This document shows positions 14,024 to 22,708 of a DNA stretch of 64,000 nt, in pieces (the stretch's first letter is position 1; each line of letters opens with the position of its first letter). The DNA is from Pyxidicoccus sp. MSG2 (lineage in GTDB: Bacteria > Myxococcota > Myxococcia > Myxococcales > Myxococcaceae). The position numbers and the translations under genes are program-made. The stretch covers positions 12,215,001 through 12,279,000 of the forward strand of contig NZ_JAPNKC010000001.1 in the NCBI RefSeq assembly GCF_026626705.1, in the 5' to 3' direction. The notes beneath the pieces were generated by a model. That model was given only the letters and a program-made list of their open reading frames with translations, was not told the DNA's origin and ran no database searches.

Positions 14024-15445
14024 TCACTGGGCGGTAATGCGCACCATCCGCCCCACCGACGGCACGCCCGTGTCGCTCACCAGGAACAACTGGTAGTAGC
14101 CCGGCGGCGCCACGTTGTTGTTCCGCGGCGCCGTCACCGTCAGGCTCCCCGAGCCTCGCGTGAAGCTCAGCGTAACGAGCCGCTGGTTCTGGTCGAACGC
14201 GTGTGTCACCGACGCGAGCGCCACCAGCGACACCCGCGTTATCTTCGCCGCGTCCGGCGTCGTCACCGTGAAGCTCGTCCCTGGCGCCACCGTGTCCGGT
14301 GCCCCGCTGACCCCGGGCCGCGCGCCCTTGAAGAGATAGGGCGGAGAGTAGACCTCCGCCGTGCGGCGCTTGCGTCCCCCCGCGCTCATCACCCTCCCGT
14401 CCGGCAGCAGCACTGCCGTCGCGTGGTAGCCCCGATACACCGTGTTGCTCGCCAGCCGCGTCCACCGGTTCGTCGCGGGGTCATACAGCTCCGCGTACAG
14501 GACGGGGGAGTCCGCGTTGTCGAAGCCGCTCCCCCGGCTGCCTCCCGTCACCAACACCCGTCCATCCGGCAGAATCGTCGCGTTGTGCTGGCGCCGCGCC
14601 GTGGACATCGATGCCACGAACTTCCAGGACGGCGAGGACGCATTCAGGTCGATGGTCTCCACCGTCGCAGTGGGCGGGTCTCCCCCACCGATGAGGAACA
14701 CCCGGCCGTCGAGGATGACCGCGGGCCCGTAGCTCCGCGTGCCGAAGCTGCTGGAGGGCCCCGAGGACCATGAGCCCGTCCCCGACGTGTTCATCCACCG
14801 CGACGCGCGCTGCGGCCCCGCGTAGAAGAGCCGCCCGTCCGGCGCCAGGAACATGCGCGGGTAGTACGGCAGCTTGAGCCGGGCCCCCGTCATGTTCCGC
14901 CACGTCTTGCTGCCCGCCAGGTAGCGCTGCGGCAGTTCGTTGATGTCGCCCGAGCCGTTGATCTCGCCGGAGAGCACCATGACGTCCCCGTTCGCGAGCG
15001 TCGTGTTCGTCGGGTACCAGCGCCCCGCGTTCATGTCCGGCAGGTGCGTCCACGCCCCCGTGGCCGTGTTGTACAGGCTCGCATCCCTCAGTCCGACGTG
15101 GCTCTCGATGTGCCCGCCGGTGATGAGCAGCCGACCATCCGCGAGGTACGAGTGGCCCGCGCAGAAGATGTTGTACCCCGGGCGTGCCAACGACGTGACG
15201 GCATTGGTGGCGGGGTCCCATCGCCGGGGCGGGTCGTCCCCCTCGTCGAACTCGCCGAAGAACATCACCCGTCCATCCGGCTGCAGGCTCGCGTGCGTGG
15301 CGGTGATGGGCCATGACATGACGCTGGACCAGGCGCCCACGTCCGACGCCGCCGTCTGCGCCCGGGCCGGGCCGGCCAGCAGGAGGACTCCGGAGAGGAC
15401 GGCCACGAGGCCTCGTAGCCAGGGCAAGGGAGTGCTCCACGACAT
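14024..15445 (-). CDS. Secreted galactose oxidase-like radical copper oxidase
   Basis: 473 residues. The signal peptide ends at ARAQT. A seven-bladed kelch propeller with repeated LxDGRVxxxGG blades is followed by a C-terminal DUF1929 Ig-like domain (from about residue 375). The galactose oxidase active-site residues can be placed by alignment: Cys95 (FCAGHS, thioether partner), Tyr144 (GRWYPTNT, radical Tyr), Tyr340 and His341 (YRGYHATA), and His415 (VTHAFDQNQR). All copper ligands and the Cys-Tyr pair are therefore present, so it is likely active, oxidising a primary alcohol or aldehyde to give H2O2. Bacterial relatives such as GlxA act on glycans or glyoxal. It is divergent from the ELWxxDGT lipoprotein gene. 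Confidence 0.85.
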   Translation of the reverse strand: MSWSTPLPWLRGLVAVLSGVLLLAGPARAQTAASDVGAWSSVMSWPITATHASLQPDGRVMFFGEFDEGDDPPRRWDPATNAVTSLARPGYNIFCAGHSYLADGRLLITGGHIESHVGLRDASLYNTATGAWTHLPDMNAGRWYPTNTTLANGDVMVLSGEINGSGDINELPQRYLAGSKTWRNMTGARLKLPYYPRMFLAPDGRLFYAGPQRASRWMNTSGTGSWSSGPSSSFGTRSYGPAVILDGRVFLIGGGDPPTATVETIDLNASSPSWKFVASMSTARRQHNATILPDGRVLVTGGSRGSGFDNADSPVLYAELYDPATNRWTRLASNTVYRGYHATAVLLPDGRVMSAGGRKRRTAEVYSPPYLFKGARPGVSGAPDTVAPGTSFTVTTPDAAKITRVSLVALASVTHAFDQNQRLVTLSFTRGSGSLTVTAPRNNNVAPPGYYQLFLVSDTGVPSVGRMVRITAQ

Positions 15446-15658
15446 TGCGGCCTCCAGGTCGGTGCTGCCAACGGCAGGGGGCAGAACCTAAGAGGCGTCT
15501 GGCGTGAGCCAATCGGTCCTCGCGTCCAGGGAACTGTCCGTCCCTGACGCCACGACTGTCGCGCGCAGGCGGGGCGTCCCCTCCTCCGGCACGGGTAGGC
15601 GTGGGCCCGAAGGCGGCCAGATTCCGCCTGTCCGTCCCCCCGCCTGTCGAGGTCTTCC

Positions 15659-17098
15659 ATGAGACGCTGGCGTGCCCTCCCCCTGGTGCTGGCGTTGCTC
15701 CCCGGCTGCACCGAGCCCACGGCCTCCCCCCGGGACGAGACAGAAGCCGGAAGCGTCTCCGCGCAGGAGGCCTCGACGTGGGAGCCGTGTGACTTGACCC
15801 CCGTCTCGCTCGGCCCCGCCCTCGCGGACAGCGACCTGGACGCGCGCGAGCCCGTGCATGCCGGCGGGCGTCTCTTCTTCGTCGCGGGCGACGACACGAC
15901 CGGGCATGCGCTGTGGGTGAGCAGCGGCACGCAGGGCACGGGGACGTTCAAGGTGAAGGACTTCCTCCCGGGGCCCACCGGCATGCCGCCCACGCAGCTC
16001 ATCCGGGTGGGCGAGCGCGTCTTCTTCGCCGCCGAGGACGACGCCCATGGGCGCGAGCTGTGGACGAGCGACGGCACCGTCTCCGGCACCCACATGGTGA
16101 TGGACGTCTGGTCCGGACCGACGGGCTCCTTCCCGGGCTCGTTCTTCGAGCACCAGGGCCGGCTCTACTTCGCCGCGGGTGACGAGGCGCACGGGCGCGA
16201 GCTCTGGACGAGTGACGGCACCGCCTCCGGCACCGTGCTCGTCGCGGACATCGAGCCGGGGCCCGAGGGCACCAACCCGGACCGGCTGGCGCGCGGCGGA
16301 GATGGCTCGCTCTACTTCATCGCCCAGGTCCAGATGTTCTACACGGCGGTGATGCGGCTCTCCTCGGGCGCCGCCCCCGTCGAGCTGATGCGCATGTCGA
16401 GCGAGGGCGCCGTCCTCGGGGGGCCCACGGCCGCGGGCCGCCGCGTGTACTTCGTCATGGGCGATCTGCACGGCCACAACGTCCACCTGATGGTGACGGA
16501 CGGAGGCCCGCCCCTGCTCATCGCGGACTTCGCGTCCACGGGCGAGATGCGGGCACTGGGCGGGAAGCTCTACTTCGCGGCGTCCACGGACATGGAGGGC
16601 GAGGACGTGGAGTTGTGGCGGAGCGATGGCACCCGCAAGGGAACGTGGCGGGTGAAGGACATCCGCACCGGAGCCGGGGGCTCCTCGCCCGGCGAGCTCA
16701 CCGTGCTCGGGAGCCACCTCTACTTCTCCGCGGATGACGGCCCGCACGGGCGCGAGCCGTGGGTGAGCGATGGCACCGTCGCGGGGACACGCCTCGTCAC
16801 GGACCTGGAGCCCGGCGCGGCGGGCTCCTTCCCCGAGCGGCTGACGGCCCTCCAGGGGAACCTCTTCTTCAGCGCACAGACTTCAAAGCGCGGACGGGAG
16901 GCCTGGATGAGCAAGGGCACCACCGGGGTGACGGTGCCGCTCGACGACGTGGCGGCCGGGGCGCTCGATGCGTGGCCGAGGGGCTTCGTGCGCTCGGGCT
17001 GGGACCTGGCCTTCACGGCCGTCAATGGCCAGGGCACCCGGCGGCTGTGGGCCGTGCCCCTCAGGCCCGAGGGACGCTGTCCCACCAGCGCCAGGTAG
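15659..17098 (+). CDS. ELWxxDGT-repeat lipoprotein
   Basis: 479 residues with signal peptide and lipobox LPGC. The body is built of seven or so propeller-like repeats, each with a FF/YFxAxDxxHGRELWTSDGT core and a following GPxGSxPxxL turn: the ELWxxDGT repeat, common in myxobacterial surface proteins. Copies near residues 120-130, 170-180 and 350-375 are the clearest; the middle ones are degenerate (HLMVTDG, VELWRSDGT). The function is unknown, but a lipoprotein anchor and a propeller suggest surface binding. It shares a 213-base divergent promoter region with the copper oxidase gene, so co-regulation is possible. Confidence 0.88.
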   Translation: MRRWRALPLVLALLPGCTEPTASPRDETEAGSVSAQEASTWEPCDLTPVSLGPALADSDLDAREPVHAGGRLFFVAGDDTTGHALWVSSGTQGTGTFKVKDFLPGPTGMPPTQLIRVGERVFFAAEDDAHGRELWTSDGTVSGTHMVMDVWSGPTGSFPGSFFEHQGRLYFAAGDEAHGRELWTSDGTASGTVLVADIEPGPEGTNPDRLARGGDGSLYFIAQVQMFYTAVMRLSSGAAPVELMRMSSEGAVLGGPTAAGRRVYFVMGDLHGHNVHLMVTDGGPPLLIADFASTGEMRALGGKLYFAASTDMEGEDVELWRSDGTRKGTWRVKDIRTGAGGSSPGELTVLGSHLYFSADDGPHGREPWVSDGTVAGTRLVTDLEPGAAGSFPERLTALQGNLFFSAQTSKRGREAWMSKGTTGVTVPLDDVAAGALDAWPRGFVRSGWDLAFTAVNGQGTRRLWAVPLRPEGRCPTSAR

Positions 17099-17180
17099 GG
17101 CCTCCGGCCCCGTTCGAGCCGCACAGCCTCGTGTCCGTAGCACTTGACCCGACGGGGCGGGCCGGGGAGGAATGCCCCGC

Positions 17181-17735
17181 ATGGCCGAGCGACTCGTCTT
17201 CCCACCCATCGTCGAGGGACTCTTCGTCCGGGGACTGACCGGGCGGGTGTCCCCGCTGCTCAAGGAGCAGCTGCGGATGGAGGGACTGGACCTGGACCGG
17301 CCGCTGCTCCCCGCGTACACGCTGGAGACGTGGATCCGCTGCGTGGCGCTGACGGCGAAGGCCCTGCACCCGGAGGAAACCGAGGCGGTGGCGTGGCGGC
17401 TGCTCGGCGAGCGGATGATTGATGGCTACCGCGACACCATGATGGGGCGCGCCCTGCTCGGGGTGATGAAGCTGTTGGGGCCCTGGCGGATGCTCTGGAA
17501 GGCCCAGCACGGCTTCCGTACGAGCAACAACTACACCGAGGTGCGCATCACCGAGCGCGGCCCGAACGAGGCCGAGGTGTGGCTCAACGAGCCCGGCGCG
17601 CTGCGGTACTTCAAGCAGGGGGTGATGCTGGCCATGGGACGCGCCGCGGGCGCCCCCGCGACCACGGTGGAGGTGAGCCGGTTCGACGCGGACAGCGCCA
17701 CCTACCGGGTCATCTGGAACGAGGCGGGCCGCTGA
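17181..17735 (+). CDS. DUF2378-family (myxobacterial TIGR02265-like) protein
   Basis: 184 residues. ATG 17181 is preferred because the GGGGAGG ribosome site lies 10 bases upstream; an ATG at 17172 is too close to it. The sequence has the pattern of the DUF2378 family, which is expanded in Myxococcus and Stigmatella: an N-terminal FVRGL segment (IVEGLFVRGLTGRVS), a central helical YTLETWIRCVALTAKALHP, GERMIDGYRDTMMGRALLG, then a C-terminal sheet (NNYTEVRITERGPNEAEVWL). Function unknown; no membrane segment or signal. It precedes the lipocalin-like and FAH genes on the same strand with a 78-base gap, and may be transcribed with them. Confidence 0.75.
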   Translation: MAERLVFPPIVEGLFVRGLTGRVSPLLKEQLRMEGLDLDRPLLPAYTLETWIRCVALTAKALHPEETEAVAWRLLGERMIDGYRDTMMGRALLGVMKLLGPWRMLWKAQHGFRTSNNYTEVRITERGPNEAEVWLNEPGALRYFKQGVMLAMGRAAGAPATTVEVSRFDADSATYRVIWNEAGR

Positions 17736-17813
17736 CACGGCTTGCCGGGAACACCGTGCCTCTGCGAGCGTTGGGCCTCGGCCGGCGCAGTGGCCGTCCA
17801 TGAGGGGGACGAT

Positions 17814-18881
17814 ATGCCGTCGAGCGAGCGCGCCAACCTGCCGCGCTGGAAGGGCCAGCCAGGGTTCTTCGAGATCTGGTTCCTGGTGGTGCTCGACCTG
17901 AACGGGGAGCGCGCCTGGTGGCTGCGCTACACCCTCTTCACCCCCGCCCCCGGCGCGCCCGGGAAGCCCCGCGCCACCGTGTGGGCCGCCGCCTTCGACA
18001 GCGCCTCGCCCACGCCCACGGTGGCGCTGAAGTCCCTCCACCCCATCTCCGAGTTCAGCGCCGGCACCCCGGGGCGCTTCGGCATCCGCATCGGTGACTC
18101 GGAGCTGGGGCCGGGCCGGGTCCACGGACGGGTGGCGTCGGGCGGGCACTCCATCGACTGGGATTTGCGCTTCTCGCCGGAGACGTCCTCGGCGGTGCGC
18201 CGCGCGCCGAGGGGCACGGACCTGCTACCGCTCACCACGCACGTGGCGCACGCCTGCGACGACGTCGCGTTCACCGGCACCGTCACGGTGGACGGCCGGC
18301 GGTACGACGTCCGGGGTGCGCCGGGCCTGCAGAAGCACCTCTGGGGCCACCGGCGCATCGAGGAGCTGACGTGGCTGTACGTCCCCGTCTTCAACGAGGA
18401 CCCGAAGGCCTCCCTGGAGGCGCTCTCCGTGCTGCCGAAGCGAGGCGGCTTCCCTCCCCGCCTCACGCCCATCTACCTGCGCACCGCGCAGCGCTCACAC
18501 GCGTTCCACGAGGTGCCAGGACTGTTCTTCACCCGCATGGAGGTGCCTCGCGCGGGTGAGCTGCGCTTCGAGGCGACGTCCGCCACGGCCTCCATGAAGG
18601 GCCGCGCGTGGTGTGACCCGAGGACGCTGGCGGGGTACGCGTATCGGGACCCGACGGGCTGGGACGTCCACGTGGCGCAGAGCGACGTGGCCAACTGCGA
18701 GGTGGAGCTGTTCACCCGCCCCCACCCCTTCGCCGCGTGGCGCCCGAATGGCCGGCTCACCTCGGCGGTGGGCGCGGTGGAGTTCCATGCCCCCGAGCCA
18801 CTGGAGGGCGTGCGCTACATCGGCTGGGATGGCACGTCGCTCGACGAGCCCGCGTCCCGTGGCGCCGTGGAGGGACTGTGA
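17814..18881 (+). CDS. Tocopherol cyclase/AttH-like (lipocalin-type) protein
   Basis: 355 residues. Start ATG 17814 follows GAGGGGG. The sequence resembles the tocopherol cyclase/AttH/CrtC superfamily, a double lipocalin-like barrel: it opens with GQPGFFEIWFLVVLDLNGE, has an RFSP strand, and at mid-length carries LQKHLWGHRRIEELTWLY, equivalent to the conserved HxWG segment of that superfamily. Members bind or hydrate isoprenoids and other hydrophobic molecules; the substrate here cannot be told. No signal peptide. The stop codon overlaps the GTG start of the next gene (GTGA), so the pair is translationally coupled with the FAH-family enzyme, which suggests a shared small-molecule pathway. Confidence 0.6.
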   Translation: MPSSERANLPRWKGQPGFFEIWFLVVLDLNGERAWWLRYTLFTPAPGAPGKPRATVWAAAFDSASPTPTVALKSLHPISEFSAGTPGRFGIRIGDSELGPGRVHGRVASGGHSIDWDLRFSPETSSAVRRAPRGTDLLPLTTHVAHACDDVAFTGTVTVDGRRYDVRGAPGLQKHLWGHRRIEELTWLYVPVFNEDPKASLEALSVLPKRGGFPPRLTPIYLRTAQRSHAFHEVPGLFFTRMEVPRAGELRFEATSATASMKGRAWCDPRTLAGYAYRDPTGWDVHVAQSDVANCEVELFTRPHPFAAWRPNGRLTSAVGAVEFHAPEPLEGVRYIGWDGTSLDEPASRGAVEGL

Positions 18882-19786
18882 GGCTGCGCAGGCTTCCCGA
18901 GGCACAGCCCGCGATCATGCGGGCGCTGAATCCGAATCGGACGCCGGGGAGGCTCGTCCCGCTCGAGCTGGCGCCCCGGCACGTCCATGCGCTCGGCCTC
19001 ACGTACGCGGCGCACATCAACGAGACGGGCGGCGAGGCGGACGGCCCGGCCATCTTCACCAAGGACCCGTCGTCGCTGCTGCACGAAGGCGACACGGTGA
19101 AGAGCCCCACGCACGACGCGCTGATGATGGCCGTGGAGCGGCTGGACGCGCGGCTGGTGGCCTCGCTGACGTCGCGGTCCTCCGCGCTGCCGCCGCTGCT
19201 GGACTATGAGGTGGAGCTGGGCCTGCTCCTGCTGGAGGACGCACGCGCCACGGACCTGGAGCGGCCCGGCTTCGCGCCGCCCATTGGATACTTCCTCGCC
19301 AACGACGTGACGGCGCGCTCGGTGCAGGTGCTGGGCGAGGGCCGGCCGGACCGGATGGCGTTCTGGTGCGCGGCGAAGAGCTTCCCGGGGTTCCTCGTGC
19401 CGGGGCCGCTGCTCTGGGTGCCGGAGACGCCCCAGCCAGCGGCATGCCTGGACGTGACGCTGTCCCTCACCGTGAATGGCGAGCCGCGCCAGCATGGCCG
19501 GACGATGGACCTCAGCCTGTCGCCGCGCGAGCTGCTGCTCCAGGCGGCTCGGGCGGCCTCCTCGGGTGTGCTGGAGAAGGGAGACGTCGTGCTCACCGGG
19601 ACGCCGTCGGGCGTGGCCTTCACCGTGCCCTCGTGGAAGCGGAAGGTGGGCGCGCTGCTGCCGGCGGGCGCGAGGCTGTCCGCCGCGCTGAGGGCCCATG
19701 CGCGCAACCCGCGGATGCTGAAGCCGGGCGACGTGGTGGAGATGGACGGCGGGGTGCTGGGACGGCGGCGATTCGTCATCGGTTAG
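18878..19786 (+). CDS. Fumarylacetoacetate hydrolase-family enzyme
   Basis: 302 residues starting at GTG 18878, which overlaps the previous stop codon by four bases. FAH-fold motifs: DYEVELGLLL (metal-ligand Glu pair), YFLANDVTARSVQ, AAKSFPGFLVPGPLL, GTPSGVAF and LKPGDVVEMDG. The family cleaves or decarboxylates acyl-pyruvate and related beta-keto acids with a divalent metal (fumarylacetoacetase, HpcE, FAHD1). The N-terminal part is longer than in minimal FAHD1-like proteins, and the usual HxxE-type catalytic loop is less clear, so the substrate is open. Its translational coupling with the lipocalin-like gene is the best clue to its pathway. Confidence 0.8.
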   Translation: MRLRRLPEAQPAIMRALNPNRTPGRLVPLELAPRHVHALGLTYAAHINETGGEADGPAIFTKDPSSLLHEGDTVKSPTHDALMMAVERLDARLVASLTSRSSALPPLLDYEVELGLLLLEDARATDLERPGFAPPIGYFLANDVTARSVQVLGEGRPDRMAFWCAAKSFPGFLVPGPLLWVPETPQPAACLDVTLSLTVNGEPRQHGRTMDLSLSPRELLLQAARAASSGVLEKGDVVLTGTPSGVAFTVPSWKRKVGALLPAGARLSAALRAHARNPRMLKPGDVVEMDGGVLGRRRFVIG

Positions 19787-19787
19787 G

Positions 19788-20048
19788 ATGGCGAGGATGA
19801 GACTCACACTCGCACTCGCGTTGCTGACGGGGGCGCAGCTCGGCTGCGCCACGCTGAACACGTCGGGCATGTCGGAGCCGTGCCGCAACGACTACAACGC
19901 CTGCCTCGACTTGTGTCAGCCGCCGCCCCGGGCCTCCAACCGCTTCCCGGAGGGGCCCGCCAGCAACAAGCCACAGAGCACCGAGACGGACTTCGACACG
20001 CCTGGCTGCGTCAACCAGTGCAACGAGCGCGCGAAGAGCTGCACCTGA
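19788..20048 (+). CDS. Small lipoprotein with paired Cys motifs
   Basis: 86 residues, starting one base after the previous stop codon; ATG 19797 is an alternative start. A signal peptide is followed by AQLGC (a weak lipobox). The mature chain has CRNDYNACLDLC and CVNQCNERAKSC, two matching CX3-6CX3C clusters that could form a disulfide-linked helical hairpin like CHCH-type folds. The middle is Pro/Asn-rich. Likely cotranscribed with the FAH gene. Function unknown. Confidence 0.65.
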   Translation: MARMRLTLALALLTGAQLGCATLNTSGMSEPCRNDYNACLDLCQPPPRASNRFPEGPASNKPQSTETDFDTPGCVNQCNERAKSCT

Positions 20049-20072
20049 GTGAGCCCCCCGCGCAAGGCCACC

Positions 20073-21116
20073 TCACCTCGTGGCCTCCAGCGCGTCCAGC
20101 ACCAGCGGGTACGTGTCTCGCGCCGCCGTGCTGCCCATGAACGTGTCCAGGTGGCCGTACCCCTCCAGCACCTTGCGCTGGTACCACTTCGTCCCGTTCT
20201 CCTCGCGCAGCCACTCGTACGTCAGCTCCGTGGATGCGGGCAGGTACGTGCCGTTCTGCTCTCCGGACAGGAAGGTGATCGGCCGCCGCAGGTGCTCGGG
20301 CCGGAGGTAGGACGGCGGCTTCTCATGGCCGTACCGACGGAGGTTCTCCTCCTTGCCGTAATCGAACCCCACCGCGTGCCCTGCGCGCGCCATCTGCGCC
20401 AGGTGGCGGAACGTCAGCATGTTGCAGGGGCCGAACTGCTCCTCCAACCTGTCATGCGTCTCGCGGTTGAGCCGCGCGTGCTTGTACAGGTGCCCGTACA
20501 TGAACGTCAGCCGGTGACACACCGTGCTGTCACACTCGTGGCTCAGCAGGTCCGAGAACTTCCCGAACGCCGCCTGCCACACGGGATTCTGAGGGTCCTC
20601 GTCCGGCGACAGGTAGTCGAGCGCCACGTCCAGCGCCTCCGGCAGCCGCAGCATCGCCTTGAGCTGCGTCGCCGGCGGGACGATGTGGTGCAGCGCCACC
20701 TGTGACGCCACCACGCTGCGCACGTCCGGCAGGTGTCCGGCCGCCATCGACATGAAGAACGCCCCCGAGCCCGCGCAGTGCACCACCGCCTGCACCGAGC
20801 CCGCCTTCGTCACCTCCAGCATCTTGCGCACCGCGGCCGGCATGTCGTGCTCGGCTGCCTCGTCCAGGGTGAACTGGCGCAGCGGCAGCTCCACGCTCGC
20901 GCGCCAGTCCAGCAGCCACGTGTCGTAGCCATGGCGCACCAGGAACTGGACGAAGTTCTCCTTCAGCGTGGGCAGCATGAACATGCCGCTCCACACCCCT
21001 GCCCCGTGCACCAGCAGCACCGGCCCCTTCGCCCCTCCCTGGTAGCGGGTGAGCCATAGCGGGACGCCGTCGCCCGTCTTGAAGTCGTGCCGCTGTGCCG
21101 GTGGAAGCGTGTCCAT
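20073..21116 (-). CDS. Alpha/beta hydrolase with Cys nucleophile elbow (GMC operon)
   Basis: 347 residues. ATG 21116 has GAGGAG 6 bases upstream. Alpha/beta hydrolase landmarks: oxyanion strand LLVHGAGVWSGMF (residues 34-46), nucleophile elbow VVHCAGSGAFF with Cys114 where lipases have Ser, and a C-terminal GYGHLDTFMG carrying the catalytic His. A Cys nucleophile is the hallmark of PHA synthases and of the hydrolase module found fused to some large GMC oxidoreductases. It is the last gene of a three-gene operon (spacings 12 and 29 bases) after two GMC oxidoreductases. Most likely it acts as an acyl- or thioester-handling partner of the oxidoreductases; the actual reaction is unknown. Confidence 0.8.
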   Translation of the reverse strand: MDTLPPAQRHDFKTGDGVPLWLTRYQGGAKGPVLLVHGAGVWSGMFMLPTLKENFVQFLVRHGYDTWLLDWRASVELPLRQFTLDEAAEHDMPAAVRKMLEVTKAGSVQAVVHCAGSGAFFMSMAAGHLPDVRSVVASQVALHHIVPPATQLKAMLRLPEALDVALDYLSPDEDPQNPVWQAAFGKFSDLLSHECDSTVCHRLTFMYGHLYKHARLNRETHDRLEEQFGPCNMLTFRHLAQMARAGHAVGFDYGKEENLRRYGHEKPPSYLRPEHLRRPITFLSGEQNGTYLPASTELTYEWLREENGTKWYQRKVLEGYGHLDTFMGSTAARDTYPLVLDALEATR

Positions 21117-21145
21117 GGTCATCTCCTCGAAGTCACGAAACGGGG

Positions 21146-22696
21146 TCAGAAGCCGTGGGCCACGGCTTCGGCGATGCGCTCGGCCACCGCGCTGATGGTC
21201 ATCACCGGGTGGAAGCCGATGGCCGTGGGAATGACGGAGCCGTCCGCGACATGGAGGCCCGGATAGTTGAAGACCTCGCCCTCGGTGGAGACGACGCCGC
21301 GCTCGGGCGAGTCCGCCAGGTGCGCCCCGCCCAGCGAGTGCACCGTGAAGGGCCGCTTGAACAACTGCCACGTCACCAGCGGCGCGTACGTGCCGCCGTA
21401 CTGCGACGCCAGCTCCAGCATCGCCGCGGACATGCGCTTCACCAGCTCCGCGTTCTCCCCGGCGTAGTTCCACTCCACGTCCAGCCGGCCACCCTTGAGC
21501 CCCATGCGTCCGTTGGCGTTGTCCTGGCCGATGCCGAAGAGGTTGGACGTGCGCGCTGGATCCACGCGGTTGCTCATCGGCTTGCTGAGCAGCCCCTTCG
21601 CGAAGGCCTTGTGGACGAGCGGCCCCAGGAAGGTCCACAGGGGATAGCCGATGCCCTGGAACGGCCCCAACCGAGGCTGCCCCATGCCCGCCAGCACCCG
21701 CGTCGCGGGCTGGTTGAAGGTCGCCGTCACCAGCGTGAAGCGCGGCGCCTCGTCCGTGAAGCGCATCACCGTGGCCACGTCCGGGCCCACCCACGGGAGG
21801 ATGTCCTCGCGCGCGTTCTGCAGCGAGCCCAGGAAGTCTCCATTGCCCGAGTACCCGTGCCCCAGCCGCTTGCTCACCCGGGGCAGGGTCTTCGCCCCGT
21901 CCCGGCTGCGCAGCAGCAATTCCACCGTCCCCAGCGTGCCCGCCGCCAGCACCACGCGCGAGCCCTCCACCGTCCGCCGCTCCCCCGTCGCCAAATCCTG
22001 GCAGTGCACCCGGTAGCCGCCACCCGGCGCCGGCTCCACGTGCGAGACGAGCGTGCGCGGCCACACCGTGGCCCCCAGCGCCTCCGCCCGCGCCAGGTAC
22101 GTCTGGTCCATCGTGTTCTTCGCGCCGTGCTGGCAGCCGAACTCACACTCCGCGCACAGCTGGCAGATCTTCCGCCCCGGGCCGGGAGGCTCCGTCCAGG
22201 CCACCGCCTCTGGCGGGTCGAACGTCGCGCGGCCCATCCGCTGCGCCGCGCGCTTGAAGAGGTCGCGCTTGCGCAGGTCCAGCGACGCGGGCACGGGCTC
22301 CAGCCGCAGCTCCCGGGCCACCTTGTCGAAATACGGCTCCAGCGAGGCGCGGCTGTAGCGCGTCGGCCAGCGCGGGTCCTCGAAGATGGCGGCGTCCGGC
22401 CGCACGTGGATGTTGGCGTAGATGAGCGAGCCCCCGCCCACCCCGCTCGCCGTCACCGTGCCGATGCCGGACAGGAAGCGCACGTCGTACAACCCCTGCG
22501 CCTCCTGCCGCGACGGGTGGCGCCAGAGCAGCTCGTCCGCGCGAGTCACGTCGCGGGGGAACTCCCCGGGCCGGTACCTGCGGCCGCGCTCGAGCACCGC
22601 CACGGACTTCCCCGCCTGCGCCAGCCGCAGGGCGCTGATGGAGCCCCCGAAACCCGAGCCCACCACCACCGCGTCGTACCGCGTCGCCGTCGCCAA
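21146..22696 (-). CDS. GMC-type oxidoreductase with four-Cys insert (short paralogue)
   Basis: 516 residues. FAD-binding GSGFGG at residues 13-18, a second FAD contact GVGGGSLIYAN, and the C-terminal GMC signature (GGAHLADSPERGVV, then GLHVADGSVIPTAIGFHPVM). Between them is CQLCAECEFGC (Cys178, 181, 184, 188) followed by HGAKNTM: a four-Cys cluster spaced like a ferredoxin-type site. Related to bacterial cholesterol-oxidase-like GMC enzymes. Likely oxidises an alcohol on a sterol- or lipid-like substrate; substrate inferred only. It is the second gene of the operon, after the longer paralogue at 22709-25057. Confidence 0.85.
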   Translation of the reverse strand: MATATRYDAVVVGSGFGGSISALRLAQAGKSVAVLERGRRYRPGEFPRDVTRADELLWRHPSRQEAQGLYDVRFLSGIGTVTASGVGGGSLIYANIHVRPDAAIFEDPRWPTRYSRASLEPYFDKVARELRLEPVPASLDLRKRDLFKRAAQRMGRATFDPPEAVAWTEPPGPGRKICQLCAECEFGCQHGAKNTMDQTYLARAEALGATVWPRTLVSHVEPAPGGGYRVHCQDLATGERRTVEGSRVVLAAGTLGTVELLLRSRDGAKTLPRVSKRLGHGYSGNGDFLGSLQNAREDILPWVGPDVATVMRFTDEAPRFTLVTATFNQPATRVLAGMGQPRLGPFQGIGYPLWTFLGPLVHKAFAKGLLSKPMSNRVDPARTSNLFGIGQDNANGRMGLKGGRLDVEWNYAGENAELVKRMSAAMLELASQYGGTYAPLVTWQLFKRPFTVHSLGGAHLADSPERGVVSTEGEVFNYPGLHVADGSVIPTAIGFHPVMTISAVAERIAEAVAHGF

Positions 22697-22708
22697 GGTG
22701 CGCTTCTC

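Noticed and set aside
20073..22064. An upstream extension of the alpha/beta hydrolase frame into the GMC gene
   Set aside because: The extra 316 codons lie antisense-free but out of frame inside the GMC gene and have low-complexity composition; ATG 21116 has its own ribosome site.
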